Source: JBGPIK01 sp041484845
GTDB lineage: Bacteria > Desulfobacterota > Binatia > UBA9968
Length of the DNA stretch: 31,022 nt
Direction of reading: 5' to 3'
Assembly: GCA_041484845.1 (NCBI GenBank)
Contig: JBGPIK010000027.1
Location: 1 to 31,022, forward strand
Numbering within the stretch: the first letter of the stretch is position 1; the number at the start of each line of letters is the position of its first letter. A program made the position numbers and the translations under genes. The notes beneath the pieces were generated by a model. It saw nothing but the letters and a program-made list of their open reading frames with translations. It had not been told where the DNA came from and made no database searches. Shown here piece after piece: positions 7,120 through 13,289 of this stretch.

Positions 7120-8352
7120 TCAGTTCTCTAAACTAAATGTTTTCGCGGCCATTTCGGCGATGGATTGCCCGATTGCCAGGGAGGCCGTCGCGCCAGGTGA
7201 AGGCGCATTCAAAACATGAATGGCACTACGGCTTTGCCGAATGACAAAATCGTCCACGAGAGCGCCGCTCGCGGACACCGCTTGGGCACGCACCCCGGAG
7301 CCACCCGGAAGCAGATCCTTTTCTGTGATCGGCGGTAGTAATTTTTGCAGTGCGCGTACGAACGCGCGCTTGCTAAGCGAACGGTAAAGCTCACCGAAAC
7401 CGGTCTGCCAATACTTCCCCGCCATGGCCCAAAACCCTTTGAAGAAAACGGTTCGCCAAAGGTCGCTTACATTGATATCGAGTTTACGATAACCCTCGCG
7501 CGCGAACGCGAAAACAGCATTAGGGCCAGCCTCGACGCCGCCGTTAATCATCCGCGTAAAATGGACGCCCAAAAAAGGAAACGCCGGATCCGGTACGGGA
7601 TAGATCAAATTACGCACTAGAAACTGTTTTTCCGGTGCGAGTTTGTAATACTCGCCGCGGAACGGGATGATCTGGTGCGCCTCTTGATCTCCCGCGTGAT
7701 CATCGGCGCCCATTATTTTCGCGAGCAGATCCGACTGCAGGCCGCCGCAATTGATCACGTGACGCGTGCGGTAATCTCCCGCAGATGTTTGCAACACGAT
7801 TTCGCCGCTGCGTTCGAGGACGCCCAGCAACCGGTGCGATAGCCGGATGTCACCACCCGATGCACGAATGTTTGCCGCATAGGCTTCGGCAACTTTTTTG
7901 TAATCGATAATGCCGGTCTCCGGTACATGGAGGCCTTTGACGCCGGTTGCATGAGGTTCGAGCTCTTTCAATCTTTCCGGTCCTAACACGTCAACTCCCT
8001 GAAGACCGTTTGCCACACCGCGGCGGTGCAGTTCCTCGAGACGCGGCACTTCGTTTTGAGAGGTCGCCACGACCGTCTTGCCGCAGATTTCGTAAGGCAC
8101 GCCATTGCGGTCGCAAAATTTGAGAAGCGCTTTGCGCCCTGTGACGCAGGTCGCGGCCTTGACCGAGCCTGGCCGATAATATAGCCCGGAGTGGATCACT
8201 CCGCTGTTGTGACCCGTTTGGTGTTGAGCGACTTGTGATTCCTTCTCGATGATGAGCAGCTTGGTGCCGGGATGGGCTTCAGTTATCTTTAATGCGGTTG
8301 CGAGCCCGACGATGCCTGCGCCGATGATCGTGAGGTCGTATTGGGAAGCCAT
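7120..8352 (-). CDS. lhgO: L-2-hydroxyglutarate oxidase-like FAD-dependent oxidoreductase (LhgO/YgaF family)
   Basis: The product is about 410 residues, close to the 422 of E. coli LhgO, which oxidises L-2-hydroxyglutarate to 2-oxoglutarate and passes electrons to the membrane quinone pool. The N-terminal dinucleotide loop GAGIVGLATALKI, the segment HQTGHNSGVIHSGLYYRPGS and the C-terminal SPGATASLAIGQSIAEM are typical of the family. The start is uncertain. ATG 8352 matches the family N-terminus, but ATG 8382 directly follows the stop of the amidohydrolase stump and might be used through translational coupling. The exact substrate is inferred from family resemblance; another 2-hydroxy acid is possible. 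Confidence 0.85.
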   Translation of the reverse strand: MASQYDLTIIGAGIVGLATALKITEAHPGTKLLIIEKESQVAQHQTGHNSGVIHSGLYYRPGSVKAATCVTGRKALLKFCDRNGVPYEICGKTVVATSQNEVPRLEELHRRGVANGLQGVDVLGPERLKELEPHATGVKGLHVPETGIIDYKKVAEAYAANIRASGGDIRLSHRLLGVLERSGEIVLQTSAGDYRTRHVINCGGLQSDLLAKIMGADDHAGDQEAHQIIPFRGEYYKLAPEKQFLVRNLIYPVPDPAFPFLGVHFTRMINGGVEAGPNAVFAFAREGYRKLDINVSDLWRTVFFKGFWAMAGKYWQTGFGELYRSLSKRAFVRALQKLLPPITEKDLLPGGSGVRAQAVSASGALVDDFVIRQSRSAIHVLNAPSPGATASLAIGQSIAEMAAKTFSLEN

Positions 8353-8382
8353 AGGGTAAAGCTGCCGGTGTGGGGTCCCCAT

Positions 8383-8553
8383 CTAGAGGTGCAGCAGCTT
8401 GCGGGAATTCCTTTCGGTGAAGCTCTTGAGTCGTTTGGTAAAATCAGGAGAATCGAAGCTGTCTATATGCGGCTTCTTGCCGGTGAACCGGCCGAATTCC
8501 TCCGCCAGTTCGGGAGGCGTGTGATGGGAATGCCAATCAATCCATGTCGCCAT
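8383..8553 (-). pseudogene. Amidohydrolase (ACMSD-like) N-terminal stump
   Basis: This 56-codon frame starts at ATG 8553 after AAGGAG and ends at TAG immediately before an ATG of the lhgO frame. It begins MATWIDWHSHHTPPELAEEF, which resembles the first strand and HxH metal-binding motif of aminocarboxymuconate-semialdehyde decarboxylase-type amidohydrolases, normally about 300 residues or more. The homologous part stops near residue 42 and the rest of the barrel is absent, with lhgO starting instead. I read it as a gene truncated by deletion. It may still be translated as a leader that couples to lhgO. Confidence 0.6.
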
Positions 8554-8962
8554 CAGCAGAACTCCTTCGCGCGGATATGTTTATTGTCGGAACTGGTGGA
8601 AACAGTCAACCCTAATCCGACATTATTTTGAACCCGCGAAGGCGGTGAGCCCTACAGCCGTGGGCAATAGGACACTGCCTCGAGGGACACCCCGCAATCC
8701 CTTCAGGGTGATGTTCCGTGCGGTCGGGGCCTGCGCGCAACCTGTATGCTCAGGTGCCCGCGGCTTCCGGTCTCACCGCCGTCGCTCGCTGCTCTTGGTC
8801 CGCGAGTTTTGTCGGATTTGGGTCAAGAACAATTGTATCTCTGCACCGGCGAGTGTTCAATCGCCGGGATTCTAGGATCGAAGAAGATTCTGCGGGCGCG
8901 TGATCATTACGGTCGGGACCCCACCTCCCCTGAGGGGGGAGTGAGGATGATGAATTTCAGTC
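8554..8962. other. 409-bp gap between mlaC end and the amidohydrolase stump
   Basis: I see no convincing gene here; the open frames are short and lack ribosome sites or recognisable motifs. A leftward TTGACT (8604-8609) could be a -35 element for the stump and lhgO, but no good -10 follows. A GC-rich hairpin around 8920-8940 (CTCCCC pairing with GGGGAG, read leftward) lies about 25 bases past the mlaC stop and could terminate the mla operon, though no T-run follows it. Confidence 0.4.
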
Positions 8963-9583
8963 TCACTTTTTTGGAGAAGTAAAATCGCCTTGTTTTTCTT
9001 TCAGACGATGGACAAGTTCCTCATAAGAGGAGTTGTTAATCACACGGTTGAACTGGGCGCGGAAGTTGTTCACCATGCTGATATTCTCGACCACCACGTC
9101 GTAGACCTTCCACTCGCCGCCGACGACTTGGGTCTTATAGTCGATGCTAAAATCTTGTCCCTTGCTAGTTAAAATTTTGCTTTTGACCTCCGCATAGTTG
9201 CCGTCCACCTTCTCGCCGACGTAGATGATCTTTTCGTCGGTGTAAGACTCAATGGTATCCGCGTAGGCGCGCTCCAAAAGTTCGGTAAAAAGCCGGACAA
9301 ATTCCTCTTGCTCTTGAGGTGTCCTACGCCGCCAATTGGCCCCAAGCGCTCGCCGCGCCATTTCAGAGAAGTCGAACCGCGCAAAGAGAATCTGCTTAAG
9401 CTGATCGCGACGCTCCTTCGTTCTTGCCGCCGGCTTAAATCTGGGATCCCGGAGCACTACAAGGGCCCTGTCGACCGTGGCCTTGATCTGGTCGGTTGGA
9501 ACGCCTCCGGCTGCAGCCCCGGGGCTCAGCCATAAGAGCAGCAGGAGTAAGGCGGTAGCCAATATCCGCAAATTCTTTTTCAT
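8963..9583 (-). CDS. mlaC: MlaC/Ttg2D-family periplasmic phospholipid-binding protein
   Basis: This 206-residue exported protein begins with a clear Sec signal peptide (MKKN, then a Leu-rich core, with likely cleavage near residue 25 in GAAAGG). The mature part fits the toluene-tolerance Ttg2/MlaC fold: an N-terminal helical segment with the SEMARRALGANWRRRTPQEQ stretch and a later strand region ending GGEWKVYDVVVENISMVNNFR. MlaC ferries phospholipids across the periplasm between the outer-membrane MlaA and the inner-membrane MlaFEDB complex. It is the last gene of the operon, 2 bp after mlaD. No mlaA or mlaB is visible nearby, a common arrangement outside the gammaproteobacteria. Confidence 0.92.
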   Translation of the reverse strand: MKKNLRILATALLLLLLWLSPGAAAGGVPTDQIKATVDRALVVLRDPRFKPAARTKERRDQLKQILFARFDFSEMARRALGANWRRRTPQEQEEFVRLFTELLERAYADTIESYTDEKIIYVGEKVDGNYAEVKSKILTSKGQDFSIDYKTQVVGGEWKVYDVVVENISMVNNFRAQFNRVINNSSYEELVHRLKEKQGDFTSPKK

Positions 9584-9585
9584 TT

Positions 9586-10053
9586 CTATTCAGTCTTCTT
9601 TTCAGTTTTGGAGGTCAAATCGCCGCCGACCATTTTGCCTATCAAATCCGTGATATCGGGCGGAGAGTCCGTTTCTCTAATTTTTCCACCGGGGCTGATT
9701 ATTTTGTCAGATGCTCCGGGCGTGATCAAGATGAACTTGTCGCCAATTAGCCCTCGCGCCCGAACCGACGCGATGACATCATCTTGCAGTATGACTTGAG
9801 GCTCCAATCGCATGGTGATACGCGCGCGATCATCAGCCAAGCCGAGAGATTCTACCTTGCCGACTTTGACACCGGCGATTTCTACCGGGTCCCCCAGTTT
9901 AAGGCCGGCGACCGACACAAAATCCGCAAAAACGACGTAGCCGCCGCTACCAAACAGCTCTAATTTTCCCAATCGTATAGTAAGATAGCCGAGGCAAACG
10001 ATCCCCGCAAGGACGAAAACACCTACAATGACGTCAGTACGTGAGTGGTTCAA
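9586..10053 (-). CDS. mlaD: MlaD-type MCE-domain substrate-binding protein
   Basis: The product is 155 residues with one N-terminal membrane helix (VIVGVFVLAGIVCLGYLTI, about residues 8-26) and one MCE domain, including VAGLKLGDPVEIAGVKVGKV and the RARGLIGDKFI segment, followed by a short DLIGKMV helix. In the Mla system the MCE hexamer forms the lipid channel above the permease. I chose a TTG start at 10053 because AGGAG lies about 8 bases upstream and it begins 11 bp after mlaF. The longer frame to 10137 would overlap mlaF and add residues not expected in the family. E. coli MlaD is somewhat longer (183 residues). Confidence 0.9.
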   Translation of the reverse strand: MNHSRTDVIVGVFVLAGIVCLGYLTIRLGKLELFGSGGYVVFADFVSVAGLKLGDPVEIAGVKVGKVESLGLADDRARITMRLEPQVILQDDVIASVRARGLIGDKFILITPGASDKIISPGGKIRETDSPPDITDLIGKMVGGDLTSKTEKKTE

Positions 10054-10064
10054 TTTCGGATCTC

Positions 10065-10811
10065 CTAAAGGACCTGTATCGGTCCCTCGGTCTTGCCCTG
10101 AATAAACTGCTGCACAACCGGATTTTGAGACGCGCAAAAGTTTTCCGGCGGGGTTATCTCTTCGACGACGCCATTAGCGAGCATAGCAACGTAATCGGAG
10201 ATGTCAAAGACTTGGGGGATTGTGTGACTCACGACGATCCCGGTGAAACCAAAAGCCGCGTGGGTTCTGGCAATCAGTTGGTGGATGCTGGTCGCCAAAA
10301 CGGGATCCAGGCCGGTGGTAGGCTCATCAAACAAAACGATCTCCGGGTCCATGATTAACGCGCGGGCTAGTCCGGCCCGTTTTTTCATTCCCCCACTCAG
10401 TTCCGCCGGAAATTTATGCCCCATGGCCCCCAGTCCCACCTGCTCCAATCGTTCTACGACTTTTTTATTAATGTTGCTTTCCTTCGTTCTAGTTTTTTCT
10501 CGTAAAGGAAAAGCGATATTGTCAAACACAGTCATCGAATCAAGCAGCGCCGCGCCTTGGAAAAGAACGCCGAACTTACCGCGGATCTCGTAGAGATCTT
10601 TTTGGCCGAGTTTGGTGATATCCACGTTGTCGACGAATACTTCGCCTTTGTCAGGGAGGAGGAGTGCGTTGAGGTGCTTAAGGAGCACGGTCTTTCCGCA
10701 ACCGCTGGTGCCGACGATAGTGGTAATTTTTCCGGTGGCAAACTCAATGTTCACACCATTGAGCACGTTCTGCGCACCAAAGCTTTTGTATAGATTGGCG
10801 ACCCGTATCAT
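10065..10811 (-). CDS. mlaF: MlaF-type ABC transporter ATP-binding protein
   Basis: This 248-residue ATPase powers the MlaFED lipid transporter at the inner membrane. The Walker A GTSGCGKT (near residue 34), the signature LSGGMKKR (near 140) and Walker B IVLFDEPTTGLDP (near 158) are intact, and the switch histidine follows in VVSHT. LSGGMKKR, rather than LSGGQ-QR, is typical of the MlaF/MKL subfamily. The start ATG at 10811 lies 3 bp after the mlaE stop. Confidence 0.95.
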   Translation of the reverse strand: MIRVANLYKSFGAQNVLNGVNIEFATGKITTIVGTSGCGKTVLLKHLNALLLPDKGEVFVDNVDITKLGQKDLYEIRGKFGVLFQGAALLDSMTVFDNIAFPLREKTRTKESNINKKVVERLEQVGLGAMGHKFPAELSGGMKKRAGLARALIMDPEIVLFDEPTTGLDPVLATSIHQLIARTHAAFGFTGIVVSHTIPQVFDISDYVAMLANGVVEEITPPENFCASQNPVVQQFIQGKTEGPIQVL

Positions 10812-10814
10812 GGT

Positions 10815-11585
10815 TTACAACATGATCGAAGTTAGAAAATAATCCCACACGAGGATCAGGACAAAAGAAAGCACGACTGACTCGGTGGTTGCCTGGCTCA
10901 CTCCAGTCGCCATGGGCGGTGCGTTGAACCCTTTGTAGCAGCAAATCCAGGTAATGATGAGGCCAAAACATACGGACTTGACAACCCCGCTGTAGACATC
11001 GTGGAAGACGACGCTGTTTTCCATCCCTGAAAAAAAACTGCCGGAACTGACGCCCAAGATGCCCACGCCGACGACGTAGGAGCCGAAGATGCCGATAACA
11101 TTAAATATCGCAGTCAGTAAAGGCATCGCCAATAGGCTGGCTACGATTCGTGGAGAAACCAGGTATTTGATCGGGTTGATGGCCATGGAGTAGAGCGCAT
11201 CAATTTGCTCCGTGGCGCGCATCGTGCCAAGCTCCGCGGCCATGGCTGAGCCGGTTCGTCCCGTGACCATGAAGGCCGATAAAACCGGACCCAACTCGCG
11301 CAATAAACCCAAAGCCGTGGCCGAGCCGAGCCAGCTTTCCGCGTTAAACTTTCTGAGGCTATAATAACCCTGGAAGCCCATAACCATGCCGGTAAAAAAG
11401 CCGGACAGCGCAACGACCGAGAGAGAGTCGACGCCGATCGTTTTGATGTGGTAAAGGATCAGCCGGATTTTGGCGGGCGGCCGAAAAGCTTGGAATACGG
11501 CTGTGACCAGAAAGAGGAATATTCTGCCCATCCCGGCCACCTGATGGAGCGTAAGTTGGCCGATCCGGCCGAGTAGTGAAAACAT
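10815..11585 (-). CDS. mlaE: MlaE-type ABC transporter permease
   Basis: This 256-residue integral membrane protein is the permease of the phospholipid transporter. The conserved core ELGPVLSAFMVTGRTGSAMAAELGTM (near residues 125-150), followed by TEQIDALYSMAINPIKYLVSPR, is characteristic of MlaE/YrbE. Several hydrophobic segments follow to the C-terminus (VLSFVLILVWDYFLTSIML). I prefer ATG 11585 because it matches the family length (about 260); the longer frame to 11666 would overlap the divergent methyltransferase gene. It is the first gene of mlaE-F-D-C. A leftward TTGCAA and TATATT lie upstream at short 15-bp spacing, so the promoter is uncertain. Confidence 0.93.
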   Translation of the reverse strand: MFSLLGRIGQLTLHQVAGMGRIFLFLVTAVFQAFRPPAKIRLILYHIKTIGVDSLSVVALSGFFTGMVMGFQGYYSLRKFNAESWLGSATALGLLRELGPVLSAFMVTGRTGSAMAAELGTMRATEQIDALYSMAINPIKYLVSPRIVASLLAMPLLTAIFNVIGIFGSYVVGVGILGVSSGSFFSGMENSVVFHDVYSGVVKSVCFGLIITWICCYKGFNAPPMATGVSQATTESVVLSFVLILVWDYFLTSIML

Positions 11586-11655
11586 GGGTTTTATTAGGGG
11601 AACAGAACCGTCAAATTTTAGTTGAATATAGAAAACTTTACGATTTTGCAAGCCT

Positions 11656-12489
11656 ATGAAGAACAATGATCCTCTTGTAGATAAGAAAGCTTATATGCAA
11701 ATGCCAAATCCCTGCGAACCGCGACATGATCACGTACCATCGGCGGCATGGCCGAGACACGACGAAACTTTAGACACGCTTTTCAACGGTGAATTGGCTA
11801 TCCTGCAAAGCCGGAGAGGCTATCGTTTTTCTCTCGATGCTCTATTGCTTGCCCATTTTGCCGCCGACAAAGGGACGGAGAAAGTTGCCGATCTCGGGAC
11901 GGGAAATGGTGTCATACCGATAATTTTGAGTCGTCGAAATCCGGCGGTATTTGTTTGGGGTTTGGAAGTCCAAGAGGCGCTAGCTTCCCGGGCTCGCAGA
12001 AATCTCCAGTTAAATGGCTTGGACAAGCGAGTGCAAATCGTTCAAGGCGACGTTCGGGCGATTCATCGAATGACCGCGCCAGAGAGCTTTGATGCGGTGC
12101 TGTGCAATCCGCCTTACAGAAATCCGAGCAGTGGCCGCGTGAGTCCGAATGCGGAAAAAAGAATTGCCCGTCATGAAGTCATGGGCACGCTCCAAGAGTT
12201 TCTCACGGCCGGAAGATACCTATTGTCGTTAAAAGGACGAATGTCCCTGGTATACCCAGCCGTCCGTTGCATCGATTTGCTTCATGCCATGCGCAACGCC
12301 GGCTTAGAGCCCAAGTGCCTAAGAATGGTGCACTCCTTTGCCGGTACGGAAGCGTCATTGGTCCTAGTAGAAGGGATAAAAGAGGGAAAGAGCGGAATCA
12401 AAATATTGTCGCCGCTGATCGTCTATCGGCGCGGGAAAAAATACAGCCCCGAAGTTCAAGCGATGCTGGACGGATCACCGATGGAATGA
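11656..12489 (+). CDS. TrmN6-like tRNA1(Val) adenine N6-methyltransferase family protein
   Basis: This 277-residue class I SAM-dependent methyltransferase has motif I DLGTGNGVIP (residues 79-88) and the N6-adenine catalytic motif NPPY (151-154). The preceding stretch ETLDTLFNGELAILQSRRGYRFSLDALLLAHF is typical of YfiC/TrmN6 relatives, which methylate A37 of tRNA1(Val) or related substrates. The N-terminus is unsure: residues 1-35 look unlike the family and no clear ribosome site precedes ATG 11656, so translation may begin further in (for example at ATG 11695). It is divergent from mlaE and convergent with the DciA-like gene. RNA specificity is inferred from the family. Confidence 0.85.
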   Translation: MKNNDPLVDKKAYMQMPNPCEPRHDHVPSAAWPRHDETLDTLFNGELAILQSRRGYRFSLDALLLAHFAADKGTEKVADLGTGNGVIPIILSRRNPAVFVWGLEVQEALASRARRNLQLNGLDKRVQIVQGDVRAIHRMTAPESFDAVLCNPPYRNPSSGRVSPNAEKRIARHEVMGTLQEFLTAGRYLLSLKGRMSLVYPAVRCIDLLHAMRNAGLEPKCLRMVHSFAGTEASLVLVEGIKEGKSGIKILSPLIVYRRGKKYSPEVQAMLDGSPME

Positions 12490-12491
12490 GG

Positions 12492-12575
12492 GAGGTTCAA
12501 GGTTCAATGTTCCAGATTCAATAAAACTCACTCCTGCGTTAAGCCTTGAATTTTGAACATTGAACTTTAAACCTC
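12492..12575. repeat. 30-bp-arm hairpin of GTTCAA-type 7-bp units
   Basis: Arms 12492-12521 and 12546-12575 are complementary at 26 of 30 positions, plus two possible G-U pairs, around a 24-base loop. The left arm reads as 7-bp units GTTCAAG, GTTCAAT, GTTCCAG, ATTCAAT. It lies between the convergent methyltransferase and DciA-like genes and could act as a bidirectional terminator, but the repeated-unit structure is not explained by that role. Confidence 0.75.
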
Positions 12576-12580
12576 GGGGC

Positions 12581-13054
12581 TTAGCCGCTTTGTTTTCGAC
12601 GTGCATAGCTCTTCAGTAATTTTTTGAAAGCCTGTTTAATATCCGGGTCCGTGAGTGAATCAAGAAACTGCTCGTCGATGGGCTGTTGTGGTGATTCGGA
12701 GGGCTTGAGCGGCGGTGGTTTCGGTTCATCTTCGATGGTTTCATCACCGACTCGTCCGACCACAAAAAAAATATTTTTCACTACCTCTGATTTCAGCCGG
12801 TGGTTAAGCTTTTCCGCGATCATTTCTTTCATATACTGAAGCTGCTGCATCCAGACCGGACTGGCGACTTTTACGAAAAGCGTACCCTTGCGGATCTTTT
12901 CGGGTTGGGCGTTGCGCGCGATGGGTTTACCGACGACATCATTCCATATCGGCCAGACGCCGTACTCATCCAGTCGCGTCCCGAGATCGAGCCGTTTGAG
13001 AGATTTCTCGAGCACGTCGCCAAGTCGTTCGACCTGTGGGTCTTTGCTAGCCAT
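12581..13054 (-). CDS. DUF721/DciA-like protein
   Basis: This 157-residue protein has the N-terminal DUF721 domain: paired Trp around WPIWNDVVGKPIA (residues 34-46), then P-EKIRKGTLFVKVASPVW and a QLQYMKEMI helix to about residue 80. Its C-terminal half is Pro-rich (PKPPPLKPSESPQQP) and probably disordered, ending in a basic helix. In bacteria lacking DnaC, proteins of this family (DciA) help load the replicative helicase DnaB. That role is inferred from the family. It is divergent from nrdJ across 235 bp, which would place a replication protein and dNTP synthesis on either side of one control region. Confidence 0.8.
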   Translation of the reverse strand: MASKDPQVERLGDVLEKSLKRLDLGTRLDEYGVWPIWNDVVGKPIARNAQPEKIRKGTLFVKVASPVWMQQLQYMKEMIAEKLNHRLKSEVVKNIFFVVGRVGDETIEDEPKPPPLKPSESPQQPIDEQFLDSLTDPDIKQAFKKLLKSYARRKQSG

Positions 13055-13183
13055 GGTTCTGCTACGAACAGCCTATCAGATGTAAAAAAACGACGCCAAC
13101 ATTTACGTTTATCCCTTGTGTCTTCGCACCGTCGCGTGAAAACGGGCGAAAAATATAGCAAATCTCGGCGCGGAAAATTTTTA

Positions 13184-13212
13184 TTGACAAAGTCTAGGAT
13201 TACTTCTAAAAC
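13184..13212 (+). promoter_or_regulatory. Sigma-70-type promoter of nrdJ
   Basis: TTGACA (13184-13189), a 17-bp spacer and TAAAAC (13207-13212) form a plausible promoter in an AT-rich stretch about 80 bp upstream of the nrdJ start. The initiation site near 13219 would fall between the two predicted NrdR boxes, a sensible place for repression. Confidence 0.55.
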
Positions 13213-13213
13213 T

Positions 13214-13260
13214 ACAAAATCTAGTATACTCCACTATTAATCACACACTATATATTGTTT
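13214..13260 (+). promoter_or_regulatory. Tandem NrdR boxes upstream of nrdJ
   Basis: ACACTATATATTGTTT at 13245-13260 matches the NrdR-box consensus ACACWATATATWGTGT at 15 of 16 positions. A weaker copy (10 of 16) begins at 13214, exactly 31 bp upstream. NrdR boxes usually occur in pairs about three helical turns apart, so the spacing supports the weaker one. NrdR is the ATP/dATP-sensing repressor of ribonucleotide reductase genes; its gene is not in this window. Confidence 0.75.
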
Positions 13261-13289
13261 AATGAGAAAAGAAGGGAGCAAGGACGCTA

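Noticed and set aside
8645..8982. Rightward short frames in the gap before mlaC
   Set aside because: Several overlapping frames of 60-80 codons have no shared motif or ribosome site, and composition is Arg/Ser-rich; treated as non-coding.
13055..13289. Cobalamin riboswitch upstream of nrdJ
   Set aside because: The gap is AT-rich and too short after the promoter, with no B12-box-like sequence; NrdR boxes explain the conserved-looking part better.
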